DNA of 64,000 nucleotides from Photobacterium sanctipauli (GCF_003026495.1 NZ_PYMA01000004.1:186001-250000), one strand, 5' to 3'; positions 19,025 through 29,492 are shown, counted from the first letter of the stretch. A program made the numbers and translations. The notes: generated from the sequence alone by a model not told the origin.

Positions 19025-19057
19025 AGGCTCAACGATCACGTTGAGCCTTATTTTTTT
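19025..19057. terminator. Bidirectional intrinsic terminator
   Basis: A perfect 10-bp stem aggctcaacg/cgttgagcct with loop atca. Rightward it ends in seven T residues; leftward the trailing sequence is also U-rich. It sits between the convergent lipoprotein gene and the gene ending at 19056. Confidence 0.88.
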
Positions 19058-19880
19058 AAGCCACGGCTTGAACAAGTACGGAAATACCCTCTTCAGCAAA
19101 CTCTTGCTTATTTGCCATATAGGTAATTGCCTCTGGTGAATATTGCTCACCATCATAAACAACCACCATACTGGTATCACCAGATTTCAAGAATGTCGTC
19201 TCACCGTACTCGGTATAGCGGGTTGCACCAATGCTAATCACCGCTTGGGTTGGGTAGTCAGCCGCTTTCAAATGCATCGCAATGTCTTCCGTTGGACCGA
19301 CATCTTGCTGATTGTTCATGCGGTCAACAATCCAGTTCAGCAGTTTTTCGTGGAAATAGCTGTAACCCACAACTGGGCTATCTTCACCATAGCGTACGAC
19401 TTTATCATCACGCTTATGGAAACTCGCAATACGGAAGCGATCCAGCTTGCCACCTTCAGTTAAAGAATCCAGTTCGATTAGCTGAGAAGAAATCCCTTTA
19501 GTATTACTACCCCAGTTTTTCTTTTCACTGATCTTTTTCGCGTTAGGCTTACGAATGGAGCAATCGTTGTATGCAGCAAAGCGCGTTGGAGTCAGCGCAA
19601 CCACTTTGTTGCCTTCGTATTTTACATCACATAACAGCGCAACTTCCGGCTCGATTTGTAAGTTATCTGCATCGTTAGGTGGCACGATAGTATCTGAAGA
19701 CAATGGATAAGTAGAAAGAAAACCTGCCTGCTCAGAAGGAATATAAAAAGGGAAAATTGCTTTTGGCTGTACAGCTTCTTGCACTTCAACAGCAAGGAAA
19801 TCTTTATCTTCACCCGCTTGTTCTAGGTGACCGGCAAAGTTGCCCGCAACACCAAAACCAATCATATTTTTATAGCTCAT
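19056..19880 (-). CDS. Conserved protein of unknown function (DUF5718 / FAH-like)
   Basis: A 274-residue soluble protein. NFAGHLEQAGE near the start and LQIEPEVALLCDV resemble the metal-binding region of fumarylacetoacetate-hydrolase-fold proteins, and I recall this family in Vibrionaceae as DUF5718. Function unknown. The open frame extends to a TTG at 19904, but the ATG at 19880 (MSYKNMIGFG) is the natural start. It is a single gene between two terminators. Confidence 0.72.
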   Translation of the reverse strand: MSYKNMIGFGVAGNFAGHLEQAGEDKDFLAVEVQEAVQPKAIFPFYIPSEQAGFLSTYPLSSDTIVPPNDADNLQIEPEVALLCDVKYEGNKVVALTPTRFAAYNDCSIRKPNAKKISEKKNWGSNTKGISSQLIELDSLTEGGKLDRFRIASFHKRDDKVVRYGEDSPVVGYSYFHEKLLNWIVDRMNNQQDVGPTEDIAMHLKAADYPTQAVISIGATRYTEYGETTFLKSGDTSMVVVYDGEQYSPEAITYMANKQEFAEEGISVLVQAVA

Positions 19881-20005
19881 TGCACAACTCACTGTACGAC
19901 TCAATGGAATAGGTAAATATTGTACCGTATCCGAGTTAAGGAGTTGAATATTCTTGATACTTAGGATTGAAAATTGTGTGCTAGAGCGTGTTTACTATCA
20001 CGCAC

Positions 20006-20031
20006 AAAAAAAGCGCCCGAAGGCGCTTTTT
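20006..20031 (-). terminator. Intrinsic terminator of the RND efflux operon
   Basis: A stem aagcgcc/ggcgctt with loop cgaa, flanked by an A-run (20006-20012) that gives a T-run leftward, 15 bases after the permease stop. Confidence 0.85.
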
Positions 20032-20045
20032 AATTAAACTAGATG

Positions 20046-23000
20046 TTAATCATCATCAAGCGGTATAAGCTTGGTCGAACCACCGTGGAACTTCTCACGG
20101 CGACGCTGCACTAGTGCAAAGAAGCCTGGAATCAAGAAGGTACCTGCCAATAGTACGCAGAGTAGACCACCTGTTAGTGAAATACCCAGTGAGTTCTGAC
20201 TAATGTGGCCCGCACCGGAAGCGAAGATCAACGGTAGGATACCCAAGATGAATGACCAAGATGTCATGTTAACCGCACGGAAACGAAGCTTACCACCACG
20301 TACCGCAGCTTGATCGATATCCAGCTCTTTGTCTTCACGCTCAACCTTCGCAAATTCCACAATAAGAATGGCGTTCTTCGCTGCAAGTGCAATCAAGAGA
20401 ACCAAACCAATTTGCGCATAAAGGTTTAGCGGTGTGCCTGTAATCGACAACGCCAAGAAAGAACCTAGAGTCGCCACCGGCACAACCAAGATGATTGCCA
20501 GTGGAATACTCCAACTCTCGTACTGAGCAACCATAAACAGATAGATAAAGACCAAAGCAAGTGCAAAGGCATAAATCGCTTGGTTACCAGCTTTTACTTC
20601 TTGGTACGCCATACCCGTCCATTCATACTGATAGCCTTGTGGCAATACTTCAGCAGCAACACGTTCCATCGCAGCGATAGCATCACCACTTGAGTAACCC
20701 GGCGCCGGACTACCCTGGATAACGGCAGAACGGTACATGTTGTATCGCCAAGCAACATCAGGCTCAAATACTTGCTCTACTGTCGTCAAGGTACTTAGTG
20801 GGATCATCTCACCCGACGCTGAACGCACATGGAATCGCTCCAAAGCTTCAAGTCCATCACGGTAGTCACTATCTGCCTGAACTGTCACACGGAAGTTCTT
20901 ACCATACAGAGTAAAGTCATTCACATACATGGAACCAAGGTTACCTTGCAGCGTTTGGAAGATCTCTGTCAGTGGAATACCAAGTTGTTTCGCTTTAACA
21001 CGGTCAACATCGATGTAGTAATGAGGAACATTGGCTCGGAATGTACTGAATGTGTATTGAATCTCCGGTTGCTGGTTGGCAACTTGAATCATCTCACCCA
21101 TTACATTTGCCAAATCAGTTCGGCTTCGACCTAATGTATCTTCAAGTACGAATTCGAAACCAGATGCTGCACCCATACCAGGAACAGCTGGCGCACCCAT
21201 TGCGAAAACAATCGCTTCAGGTAGTTCCATTGCTGCACGGGCATTCACACGATCCGAAATTGCAAACGACGAGTGATCACCAGACATAGCATTACGCTCA
21301 TCCCACTCTTTCAACTTAATGAACAGAGATGCACCGTTTGACGCCGCTGCCCCCGTCAAGAACGCATAACCGTTTGCAACAGTAATACCTTCGATGCCTG
21401 GTTCGTCTTCAAGAATTTCCTGAAGTTTGATCGTTGTTTCTTCGGTACGTGATAAAGATGCAGAGTCAGGCAACTGAACGTTTACCAGTAGAATACCCTT
21501 ATCTTCAGTTGGTACGAATGCCGTTGATGTCGTCTTCGACAAGAAAGTTACTGCACCTACCGCAAGTACAAAGAAAGTCACTAGCAAGCCAACTTTACGA
21601 ACCAAGAAGCCAGCGATCGAACCATATTTCAGCGTAACTTTATCAAGTCCACGGTTAAATACTTCAAACCAACGCGCAGTATTACCGCCGCCCTGTTTCA
21701 GTACCAACGAACATAACGCTGGAGATAACGTCAATGCATTGATTGACGAGATAACAACCGAAATACAAATCGTAAGCGCGAACTGGCGGTACATGATACC
21801 GGTAATACCTGGCAACATAGCAACTGGCAAGAATACCGCTAACAGCACCATCGTTGATGTTACGATAGGGCCAGTTACTTCTTTCATAGCAATTAACGTT
21901 GCTTTTGGCGGCGTTAAGCTCGGATCGCGTTTCATGTTGGTATCAACTTGCTCGATAACCAGAATCGCATCATCTACCACAATACCAATCGCCAGAATCA
22001 AACCAAACAGTGTTACCGTGTTAATGGTAAACCCTGATGCCAGCATGATCGCAAACGTACCAATAAGCGAAACAGGAATCGCAACAACTGGGATTAACGT
22101 TGAACGCACACTTCCCAAGAACATATAAGTTACCGCGATTACCAGTAAAATCGCTTGAATCAAGGTAACCACTACGCCCTTGATGGATTCAGAAACAAAC
22201 AAGGTTGTATCGTAGCTTGTTTCGTATTCCATACCTTCTGGAAAGTCTTTGCTCATCCCTGCCAGCAAGTCCATTACCGCTTGACCACTTTCCAATGCGT
22301 TTGCATCAGACTGAAGGTTAAGCGCAACGATTGAAGCTGGCTGGCCACGGAACATACCGTTACCGCTATAAAACTTCTTACCAAGCTCGACACGAGAAAC
22401 ATCTTTTAGGTATACAACTGAACCATCGGTATTAGCTCGCAAAATAACATTCTCGAACTCTTCTACCGTTTCTAGTCGGCCTTTTGTTACCAGGTTAAAC
22501 TGAACTTCTTGTGGGTTGTTGTATGGTGCAGCACCGACTTGACCAGCTGCTACCTGAACATTCTGCTCAGAAAGTGCGGCATTCACGTCAGAAGTAGTCA
22601 AACCCAAATTAGCTAACTTTTCAGGGTCCAGCCAAACACGCATTGCGTATTCACCACCACCGATGACGTTAACTTCACTGATGCCTTTAACACGAGCCAA
22701 CTGATCTTTTACATTCAAGTTGATGTAGTTGATCAGGAATTGGTCATCGTATTTACCGTCAGGTGAATAGAAGTTAAGTACCATTAGTAGGTCGGGTGAA
22801 CGCTTTTTAACCGTCACACCAACCATACGCACTTCGGCAGGAAGCTTTGATTCAATCTGAGAAACACGGTTTTGAACGTTTACCTGTGCCATATCAGGGT
22901 CGGTACCGATGTCAAACGTCACGTTCAAGCTATATGAACCATCGTTTGCACTTTTAGAAGACATGTAAATCATGTTTTCTACACCGTTTACCGATGCTTC

Positions 23001-23198
23001 GATTGGGTCGGCAATCGCCTCTTCAACTACTTCAGCACTCGCACCAGAATAGATAGCAGTAACGCCAACTGATGGTGGACTAATCTTAGGGTACTCTGCC
23101 ACTGGCAAATTGAGCACAGCAATTGCACCCGCCAATGTAAGAATTATGGATATTACCAGCGCAAATTTAGGGCGCTGGATAAAAAAGCGGCTTAGCAT
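20046..23198 (-). CDS. RND multidrug efflux permease (HAE1 family)
   Basis: A 1050-residue inner-membrane transporter of the AcrB/MexF type. It begins [17 protein letters not shown] and has 12 predicted helices with two large periplasmic loops. TM4 carries the proton-relay pair in [12 protein letters not shown], followed by a conserved region with [12 protein letters not shown]. It exports drugs, dyes or detergents by proton exchange with the adaptor encoded just upstream (8 bp gap) and an outer-membrane channel not encoded here. Which Vibrio pump (vex/vme) it corresponds to cannot be decided by eye. Confidence 0.93.
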   Translation of the reverse strand: MLSRFFIQRPKFALVISIILTLAGAIAVLNLPVAEYPKISPPSVGVTAIYSGASAEVVEEAIADPIEASVNGVENMIYMSSKSANDGSYSLNVTFDIGTDPDMAQVNVQNRVSQIESKLPAEVRMVGVTVKKRSPDLLMVLNFYSPDGKYDDQFLINYINLNVKDQLARVKGISEVNVIGGGEYAMRVWLDPEKLANLGLTTSDVNAALSEQNVQVAAGQVGAAPYNNPQEVQFNLVTKGRLETVEEFENVILRANTDGSVVYLKDVSRVELGKKFYSGNGMFRGQPASIVALNLQSDANALESGQAVMDLLAGMSKDFPEGMEYETSYDTTLFVSESIKGVVVTLIQAILLVIAVTYMFLGSVRSTLIPVVAIPVSLIGTFAIMLASGFTINTVTLFGLILAIGIVVDDAILVIEQVDTNMKRDPSLTPPKATLIAMKEVTGPIVTSTMVLLAVFLPVAMLPGITGIMYRQFALTICISVVISSINALTLSPALCSLVLKQGGGNTARWFEVFNRGLDKVTLKYGSIAGFLVRKVGLLVTFFVLAVGAVTFLSKTTSTAFVPTEDKGILLVNVQLPDSASLSRTEETTIKLQEILEDEPGIEGITVANGYAFLTGAAASNGASLFIKLKEWDERNAMSGDHSSFAISDRVNARAAMELPEAIVFAMGAPAVPGMGAASGFEFVLEDTLGRSRTDLANVMGEMIQVANQQPEIQYTFSTFRANVPHYYIDVDRVKAKQLGIPLTEIFQTLQGNLGSMYVNDFTLYGKNFRVTVQADSDYRDGLEALERFHVRSASGEMIPLSTLTTVEQVFEPDVAWRYNMYRSAVIQGSPAPGYSSGDAIAAMERVAAEVLPQGYQYEWTGMAYQEVKAGNQAIYAFALALVFIYLFMVAQYESWSIPLAIILVVPVATLGSFLALSITGTPLNLYAQIGLVLLIALAAKNAILIVEFAKVEREDKELDIDQAAVRGGKLRFRAVNMTSWSFILGILPLIFASGAGHISQNSLGISLTGGLLCVLLAGTFLIPGFFALVQRRREKFHGGSTKLIPLDDD

Positions 23199-23206
23199 CT
23201 GATTAC

Positions 23207-24322
23207 TTACGCCTCTGTATCTTCAAGTCGAACAGTTACGCCATTACGTACACGCTGTAGGCCTTTTGTTAAAACAACATCATCTTTTTCAACACCTTTA
23301 GAAATGATGATGCCATGTTCTGTTTGAGGGCCAAGAACAACGTTACGACGTTCTGCTACATTGCCGTCAACAAGCACCATTACAAAATCACCTTCTAGGT
23401 CACTTTGAACTGCACGGCGCGGAATTACGATACGTTGAACAGGATCTTTTTCACGAAGAAATACCTGAACGTGTTGACCCGGAAGCAGTGCTTCTTCTGG
23501 ATTAGGGAAGCTCGCTCGCATAGCAATAGTACCGGTATTGAGATCAATACGGTTACCAATGAAATCAACCTTACCAACGTGTTCATATTCTTCACCATTG
23601 GTAAGTGTTAGAATGACTTCCACATCGTTGCTACCCTCACCAGCTCCATCAAGGCTATCGATACCAAGTTCTAAGCGTTGACGCTCACTAACATTAAATG
23701 ATGTTTGCATAGGGTCTAGACTAACAAGCGTTGTTAACACACCCGAACTAGCAGATACCAAATCACCGATACTCACTTTACTGTCACTAATACGACCAGA
23801 AAACGGTGCCGTAATTTTGGTATAAGAAAGATCAATTTCAGCAGAGTTTAGCTGCGCTTTAGCCGACTTAAGTTGTGCTTCGGCATTTAACTTTTCAGCA
23901 GTTAAGCGATCGTATTCAGACTGACTGATACTGCCTTTAGGTAACAGGCTCTTGCCTCGTTCCCAATCTAAGTCAGCACGTTTCAGTGTCGCCTCAGCTT
24001 GGGCAATTGCAGCTTTTGCGCTTGCAACACGGGCTTCATAAGCAGCTGGTTCAATCTCAAAAAGAAGCTGCCCTTTTTCGACCATCTCACCTTCATTAAA
24101 GGTACGAGATTGAAGATAACCTGACACCTGTGCAGTGATTGCTACATCTTCCTTAGCTTCAGTACGTCCTACATATTGTTTACCCTGTTGGTAATCAATA
24201 ACTGTAACAGGCTGGGCTGCAACCAACGGACTCATTGGTGCAGATTGTCCAGATAACTTATCGCCACAACCAACAAGCAAGCTAGAGCTTATCAGTGTTG
24301 CAATCATAAGTTTTTTATTCAT
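23207..24322 (-). CDS. RND efflux periplasmic adaptor (membrane fusion lipoprotein)
   Basis: A 371-residue lipoprotein with lipobox LVGC. A beta-barrel/lipoyl region begins about residue 55 ([12 protein letters not shown]), a helical hairpin rich in Ala/Lys/Glu spans about 90-155, and a second lipoyl half has [10 protein letters not shown]. The C-terminal membrane-proximal domain ends at LEDTEA. It links the permease to an outer-membrane channel. The frame extends to 24352, but the ATG at 24322 ([10 protein letters not shown]) gives the correct signal peptide. It is the first gene of the efflux operon. Confidence 0.92.
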   Translation of the reverse strand: MNKKLMIATLISSSLLVGCGDKLSGQSAPMSPLVAAQPVTVIDYQQGKQYVGRTEAKEDVAITAQVSGYLQSRTFNEGEMVEKGQLLFEIEPAAYEARVASAKAAIAQAEATLKRADLDWERGKSLLPKGSISQSEYDRLTAEKLNAEAQLKSAKAQLNSAEIDLSYTKITAPFSGRISDSKVSIGDLVSASSGVLTTLVSLDPMQTSFNVSERQRLELGIDSLDGAGEGSNDVEVILTLTNGEEYEHVGKVDFIGNRIDLNTGTIAMRASFPNPEEALLPGQHVQVFLREKDPVQRIVIPRRAVQSDLEGDFVMVLVDGNVAERRNVVLGPQTEHGIIISKGVEKDDVVLTKGLQRVRNGVTVRLEDTEA

Positions 24323-24355
24323 TTCGCCGACCATAATTAGTATGAATATCAAAAA

Positions 24356-24375
24356 GAATTCGCTTACGCGAGTTC
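24356..24375. promoter_or_regulatory. Inverted repeat before the efflux operon (possible repressor site)
   Basis: GAATTCGC-TTAC-GCGAGTTC, an 8-bp arm repeat with one mismatch, 34-53 bases before the adaptor start. Its place suits a TetR-type or other repressor operator, but no regulator gene is adjacent. Confidence 0.35.
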
Positions 24376-24598
24376 CAAAAATTAGTAGAATAATTAAAGC
24401 AATTTTTAGTGTAGTAAAATTATCATTACGCCTTTAATGCAAGCTGAACAATAGCAAGTGGTGAAAGTTTTTTACACGAAAAACATTACAAAATGTTACT
24501 AAAACGGCACTTTGATATAAAGTAAAGAAATAGATTTAGCAATTTCATATAAGTCATGAGGTTGCAATGCTAAAGCCATTCACAGGAAGCATAATATA

Positions 24599-25534
24599 AT
24601 GGACTTTTTTCCTATATTCTTGTCATTAAAGAATAGAAAAGTAGTAGTTATTGGAGGTGGCGAAGTCGCCTGTCGAAAAGTAGACCTCTTACTCAAGGCA
24701 AATGCTGCTATAACTGTGGTATCCCCTGCCCTTCACCCCTACCTAAATAAGCTAGAAAAAGACAATTTAATTTCCTGGACTCAGAAAGAATATAGTCCAG
24801 AAGATCTCGCTGATGCACATCAAGTCTGGGCAACAACAGATAACAGCGACCTTAACAAGCAAATTTTTAACGATGCTCAAGCGCGGGGTTTGTGGACTAA
24901 TGTTGTCGATGACCCAAAACATTGTCATTTTATTACGCCATCTATGATCGATCGCAGCCCAATCCAAGTGGCTATTTCAAGTGGTGGCGCTTCCCCTGTT
25001 CTGGTCAGATTCTTACGAGAAAAGCTCGAAACCCAATTGCCACAGAACCTCAGCTTATTGGCGAGCTTTGCCGGTGAGCAAAGAGAGCGCATAAAGCAAC
25101 ACTACGGCACAGTCGATGAAAGAAGAAAGTTTTGGGAGATTTTTTTCCGCCATCCACTTGTTGAGAGTGCAGAAAACGAAGAGATGCTTGAATCTGTATT
25201 TACCGCATTACTCAAAGATCAAGAGCAACAGTTAGGCGGCTTGTACCTCATCGAAACAGGCATGGATCCAGAACTACTCAGCCTAAAAGCTTTACGTCTG
25301 ATGCAGCAGGCTGAATTTGTGCTTTATCCAGAAAGGCAAAATGATATTTTCGTCGACTTATGCCGACGCGATGCTGACAGAGAAGAATATAATGAAAGCA
25401 ATCTTCCCGTGTTAGTCGATAAGTATCTTCATGAAGGTTTACGCGTGTGTGTGCTGTCAGAGAAGCCACAAGCCAATGATCGCTTTGCTGCACTGAAAGG
25501 ACAACATGATCATCATTACGTGCCTTGTCTATAA
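24599..25534 (+). CDS. cysG: Siroheme synthase N-terminal enzyme (precorrin-2 dehydrogenase/ferrochelatase) with a truncated methyltransferase remnant
   Basis: A 311-residue protein. Residues 1-150 form the NAD-dependent dehydrogenase/ferrochelatase with GGGEVACRKV (about 19-28), Asp104 in NVVDDPKHCHF (the catalytic Asp of E. coli CysG) and the phospho-type Ser loop ISSGGASPV. Residues about 216-311 align with only the first third of the uroporphyrinogen methyltransferase (GGLYLIETGMDPELLSLKAL against GEVVLVGAGPGDAGLL), and the SAM-binding rest is missing. It should convert precorrin-2 to siroheme, and the methylation step must be encoded elsewhere. Confidence 0.88.
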   Translation: MDFFPIFLSLKNRKVVVIGGGEVACRKVDLLLKANAAITVVSPALHPYLNKLEKDNLISWTQKEYSPEDLADAHQVWATTDNSDLNKQIFNDAQARGLWTNVVDDPKHCHFITPSMIDRSPIQVAISSGGASPVLVRFLREKLETQLPQNLSLLASFAGEQRERIKQHYGTVDERRKFWEIFFRHPLVESAENEEMLESVFTALLKDQEQQLGGLYLIETGMDPELLSLKALRLMQQAEFVLYPERQNDIFVDLCRRDADREEYNESNLPVLVDKYLHEGLRVCVLSEKPQANDRFAALKGQHDHHYVPCL

Positions 25535-25575
25535 CTGAAAGGCTTATCCAGAGCACCTCACTATTCATCACATAC

Positions 25576-25609
25576 AACAAGGCCGCGTTAAACGCGGCCT
25601 TGTTTTTTA
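25576..25609. terminator. Intrinsic terminator after the siroheme gene
   Basis: A stem of 10-12 bp caaggccgcg/cgcggccttg with loop ttaaa and a T-run at 25603-25608. Convergent genes flank it, and it can work in both directions. Confidence 0.9.
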
Positions 25610-25650
25610 ATTCGTAAATCTACTTTTTAATTAACAAATCTACAGTGATA

Positions 25651-26130
25651 TTACTCAGTTGCCAGTGCTGCTGGTTCTGGTTTAGCCAACTTCTGCTGTA
25701 ACCACAACCCTGTTGCTTTCATGGTGTACCCAAACACGACACCTAATATCAGCGAAGGTACCACCAATTGCCAATCACCATTTGAAGCAAATGTTGCACA
25801 TGAGCCGATAAATGTCCCCGGGATGAAACTCAGCCATGTCTGCTTTGCCTGTACACACATGAAAAAGGCGATAACTGCAGTGACAACATAACCAATAATT
25901 TCAATGCCAACGTACGTTGATAGCTTGATGATCACCATGGCCCAGAACACACCGCTTAAATTCGTTGCAATGCTCAAAGCCACCCCTTTCAATCCATCTT
26001 TAGGGGAAGCGAAATACGTTGTACAACCAAGAAAGCCAGCCCAACTCAATAAACCTAAAGAAACAGCGACCCAACCCCAAATACCAGAAAGAATGCCAGT
26101 GGTAATGGCGATAGCAACTAATACAGACAT
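25651..26130 (-). CDS. DUF1097 inner-membrane protein (YcdZ-like)
   Basis: A 159-residue protein with five hydrophobic helices (about 5-25, 28-45, 53-72, 75-95, 120-145) and Gly-rich GILSGIWGWVAVSLG at the start, as in the DUF1097 family (E. coli YcdZ). No function is established. A possible CRP site lies about 110 bases before its start. Confidence 0.82.
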   Translation of the reverse strand: MSVLVAIAITTGILSGIWGWVAVSLGLLSWAGFLGCTTYFASPKDGLKGVALSIATNLSGVFWAMVIIKLSTYVGIEIIGYVVTAVIAFFMCVQAKQTWLSFIPGTFIGSCATFASNGDWQLVVPSLILGVVFGYTMKATGLWLQQKLAKPEPAALATE

Positions 26131-26238
26131 GATATGTTCTCTTTCACTTTAATTGGAAACAGTTTAATAAATTCACCAAGGTGAAATGACGATCAAGATC
26201 TCATTTCAAATGAAACAAGAGTTACACAAAGTACAAAT

Positions 26239-26256
26239 AAGTGACACAGATCACCT
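26239..26256. promoter_or_regulatory. Candidate CRP (cAMP receptor) site
   Basis: AAGTGACACAGATCACCT contains the CRP core GTGA-N6-TCAC. It lies between the divergent DUF1097 gene (start at 26130) and nagZ (start at 26502), closer to the former. No -10 or -35 pair is clear. The surrounding 370-base region is otherwise without genes; it also has TTCACC-AA-GGTGAA at 26172-26185. Confidence 0.5.
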
Positions 26257-26501
26257 TTAAGGGTGTAATTAAACTCAACCATAACACTGTATCAAACTAA
26301 TCCATTCAATCTGATCATCTTTACATCAACATTAGGTTTCTCAGTGGAAACAATAATACTCTCTTATGTATTAAGCATTAGATAAGAGCAACTAAGAATC
26401 TTTACTTTTTCCTGACTTTCACCTAGCCCTGTTCCACTGCAAGTTTAAGCATCTCAGGTATAATAGCTAAATAACAACAAGACCTTACCCTAGGAGAACA
26501 C

Positions 26502-27509
26502 ATGGGTCCTTTAATGCTAGACGTCGCAGGCTATGAACTCGACGCTGAAGATCGTGAAATCCTCCAACATCCAACCATTGGCGGCTTAATTTTCTTTGCC
26601 CGTAACTATCATGACCGTAAGCAATTAAGAGCACTTACCAAAGAAATACGCCAAACAGTTAAACGCCCATTCCTCATCGCAGTTGATCAGGAAGGCGGTC
26701 GAGTACAGCGCTTTCGTGACGAGTTCACTCTACTCCCACCAGCAAAAGCCTTTGCCAAGCAAAAAGACGGCGTTGCGTTGGCCCATGATGGTGGCTGGCT
26801 GATGGCTGCGGAACTGCTTGCGATGGACATTGACCTTAGCTTGGCACCTGTACTGGATCTTGGCTTTGATTGTAAGGCAATTGGCAACAGGGCTTTCTCA
26901 GATAACCCACAAGACATCATTACTTACGCCAGTGAGTTTATCAAAGGCATGAAATTAGCTGGTATGGCTGCGACAGGTAAGCACTTCCCTGGTCATGGTG
27001 GTGTTATTGCCGACTCACATCACGAGACTCCGTTCGATTCTCGCGATAATGTGAAAGAACACGATATGCTGGTGTTTAAATCATTAATTGAGCAAGGCTT
27101 GCTAGACGCCATGATGCCAGCTCATGTTGTTTTCGATAGCTATGATTCATCACCGGCCAGTGGTTCAGAGTATTGGCTAAAACAAGTACTAAGAAATGAC
27201 TTGCAATTCAAAGGCGTTGTTTTCTCAGACGACCTGAATATGAAAGGTGCAGACGTGCTTGGTAGTTATAGCGAACGCGCAATCGCAGCTCAACAAGCAG
27301 GATGCGACATGGTCATGCTTTGTAATAATCGTGAAGGTGCAATCCAAGCACTTGATGGCCTACCTCAAACTCAAGTACCTATTTTAAATACCCTTTGTAA
27401 GCAAGAAACCGGTGAATACCGCGACTTAATTGGTACACGCAAATGGCAAGAAACTGAGAAAAGAATCACTCGCTTACATCACGAGTGGCAAGAATCTGAA
27501 AACAACTAA
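26502..27509 (+). CDS. nagZ: NagZ, beta-N-acetylglucosaminidase of peptidoglycan recycling
   Basis: A 335-residue cytoplasmic glycoside hydrolase family 3 enzyme. KHFPGHG (160-166) and DSHHETP (about 171-177) form the active-site loops, and FSDDLNM (241-247) carries the nucleophile Asp. It removes N-acetylglucosamine from anhydromuropeptides and so can set the signal for AmpC induction (family knowledge). The start has ctaggagaaca upstream. Length matches E. coli NagZ (341). Confidence 0.95.
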   Translation: MGPLMLDVAGYELDAEDREILQHPTIGGLIFFARNYHDRKQLRALTKEIRQTVKRPFLIAVDQEGGRVQRFRDEFTLLPPAKAFAKQKDGVALAHDGGWLMAAELLAMDIDLSLAPVLDLGFDCKAIGNRAFSDNPQDIITYASEFIKGMKLAGMAATGKHFPGHGGVIADSHHETPFDSRDNVKEHDMLVFKSLIEQGLLDAMMPAHVVFDSYDSSPASGSEYWLKQVLRNDLQFKGVVFSDDLNMKGADVLGSYSERAIAAQQAGCDMVMLCNNREGAIQALDGLPQTQVPILNTLCKQETGEYRDLIGTRKWQETEKRITRLHHEWQESENN

Positions 27510-27609
27510 AACCTAACCTATTGTTTTAAAGCCTTATTCATTATAAAAATGAGAATAAGGCTTTAATCATCCAGAGTGTGTCTGACAAAGGCTCAGGCTA
27601 TAAAAACAA

Positions 27610-27653
27610 AAAAGCCAAAGAAATTGGCAAGACTGCCTATTTCTTTGGCTTTT
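27610..27653. terminator. Strong bidirectional terminator after nagZ
   Basis: A long stem aaaagccaaagaaat / atttctttggctttt plus an inner ggc/gcc extension; T-runs are available in both directions. An additional hairpin without a T-run (27528-27564, aaagccttattc arms) precedes it. It probably serves both nagZ and the small leftward gene at 27696-27800. Confidence 0.88.
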
Positions 27654-27695
27654 CTATAAGACTTCTTTAAAACAAAGGCCCTTAAAGCGCCACTG

Positions 27696-27800
27696 TTATA
27701 AAGAATCTCGCGAATAATCTACACCCTTGCAGCATTTCTTCTCTTTCATAACGATGAAGACTGCACCAACGATGAAAGCTACAACAAGCAACGTTTCCAT
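27696..27800 (-). CDS. 34-residue single-span membrane peptide with Cys-Cys
   Basis: A small frame read leftward: METLLVVAFIVGAVFIVMK, then EKKCCKGVDYSRDSL. One hydrophobic helix (residues 3-18) is followed by a basic stretch and two adjacent cysteines. A ribosome site aggt lies 8 bases before the ATG, and the strong terminator at 27610-27653 follows 43 bases after the stop. The layout resembles small Cys-rich membrane peptides associated with FeoB, but feoB is not nearby. Function unknown. Confidence 0.55.
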   Translation of the reverse strand: METLLVVAFIVGAVFIVMKEKKCCKGVDYSRDSL

Positions 27801-28339
27801 ATCTAGATACCTACAAAACACTAATTAAGTTAACTTTGTTCAAGACGAAATAAACAAAGAATTACTTTCTACAACAAAATCCAACAACTACTCACACTTG
27901 GAAACAATCGCTAGACATGCGTAAGATACCCTACCTGCTCTTTATTTGCACTATAAAGTTACTGAAAGTTGAGAAAAAAAGCATTTCACTAAATAACGCA
28001 ATTGAACAGCAGATTAATCACAGTTCTGATGATAAATAAGTATAAAATTGAACTTATTTTTCTATAGTTGACCCAGCGAAGAACCGCATGTAATCAAAGC
28101 CGTATGCTTAACTGTGCCAATGAACCGCTTACGAGATATATTGTGTTCCTCTATTGATAAAATCGCCAGCAATTTATTGCTGACTTTTCTTCTTTCACAA
28201 TATTAGAAAAACTAATGCTTGGAAGCTGAGCCACCATTACCACCAAAGGGGTAGGCAAGCTCTACCCCTTTACTGCTCTGCTATAGCGCTGATTTTTATA
28301 CGTTTAGCTTATGAAGAGAAAACAACATAAAAGTTATGG
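27801..28339. other. Gene-free AT-rich region with one strong inverted repeat
   Basis: No gene supported. It holds a perfect 10-bp stem aaaggggtag/ctacccctttt-type repeat (28245-28271) downstream of the CDF gene, without a T-run, and a weaker cagcaa/ttgctg hairpin (28167-28182) followed by a T-rich stretch. A small RNA is possible but not shown. Confidence 0.4.
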
Positions 28340-29254
28340 TTACAACCATCTCGCCTGACCTGTGAACGTGACAGATAGCCATGTATCCCCTAGTTCGTCA
28401 GATAAAGCATCCCATAAAATTTGTCGTATTTGATCTTGCCGTTTTGTCGTCCAGTAATCGTCATCTTTAACCAATATGTTGACCTCAAGGTCATACTGGC
28501 GACCAGTTTTAGCAAAATGATGGGTGTAATCATCGAAATGATATTGTTTCGATAACTTCGCAATCACACGATCGACATTTTTTTGTGTTTTATCGTTAGG
28601 TGCGACAAGCAACACTTCTCGTAGATTGCGGCGTAAAACAGAAATCGGTAGCGCAGCTGCAGCCAATGCCAACGTCGAGACAAGAATTGGGTCAACATAG
28701 CGATTCCATTGTGAATAGCCATAATGGTCCAGCACCATGACGCCAACAAAGCCGACCAAAATTGCAGCACTCAGGATCCCATCGATTAACCACTCCTGCG
28801 AATCCACTCTCACAAGCTCAGACTGTTCACTCTTAGCAATATGGGTTTCTATAAAATAGATTGAGAAACAGCAGAACGTAGAAAGTACCGCATAAACCAT
28901 GGCATGTTCGATAACCACTTCATGCCCACCATTAATAATGGTGGTTACACCACTGATAAATGCGAAAACACAGGTCGTTAAGATGAGTAGGCCGTTGACA
29001 ACATTAATTAAAGGCTCAATGTGTGCGTAGCCGAATTGGAAGTATTTATCATCAGGCTTAGAAACCAGATAAGCGGTATACAAACTCAAGCCTGTCATTC
29101 CCATACTGAGTAGGGAAAATAAACCATCAAGTAAAATGGCATTAGAACCAACATACAAGCCGTAACCAACACCCAAACTGGTGAGTAATACAGTACCGGC
29201 TAAAGATAATTTAAGCGCTAGGCGCTCCTTACTGATTTTACGGCTAGTAGCCAT
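28340..29254 (-). CDS. Cation diffusion facilitator (CDF) metal exporter
   Basis: A 304-residue inner-membrane protein with about six helices (20-40, 45-68, 85-108, 118-138, 157-175, 185-200) and a C-terminal cytoplasmic domain (about 210-300). Asp residues of the CDF metal site occur in NAILLDGLFSLLS and EWLIDGILSAA. The family exports Zn2+, Fe2+ or Mn2+ by proton antiport; the metal cannot be read. The ATG at 29254 is preceded by aaggagg at good spacing, so the 10-residue extension to a TTG at 29284 is rejected. Single gene. Confidence 0.88.
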   Translation of the reverse strand: MATSRKISKERLALKLSLAGTVLLTSLGVGYGLYVGSNAILLDGLFSLLSMGMTGLSLYTAYLVSKPDDKYFQFGYAHIEPLINVVNGLLILTTCVFAFISGVTTIINGGHEVVIEHAMVYAVLSTFCCFSIYFIETHIAKSEQSELVRVDSQEWLIDGILSAAILVGFVGVMVLDHYGYSQWNRYVDPILVSTLALAAAALPISVLRRNLREVLLVAPNDKTQKNVDRVIAKLSKQYHFDDYTHHFAKTGRQYDLEVNILVKDDDYWTTKRQDQIRQILWDALSDELGDTWLSVTFTGQARWL

Positions 29255-29492
29255 AAATTCCTCCTTATTCTGGGGTAAACCCAACTTATTGTTAATAAAA
29301 TCAATATCTAGCTCAGCCTTATCGACTTAAGCTCACTATAGTACTAGCACAATTAACAACTCATACACAAGTCGTGATCAGTTTGTTACTTCATTAAGTT
29401 AGTGTGCGAATCTGTGGGAAGTAAAAGGCAGATTTCTCGATACACTAAGCCGTTGCACTCTGCGAGTACAAAAGGTCGCGCATAATATCACC

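Noticed and set aside
28100-28200. Possible small RNA ending at a T-rich hairpin
   Set aside because: The stem is only 6 bp and no promoter is clear; no conservation can be judged here.
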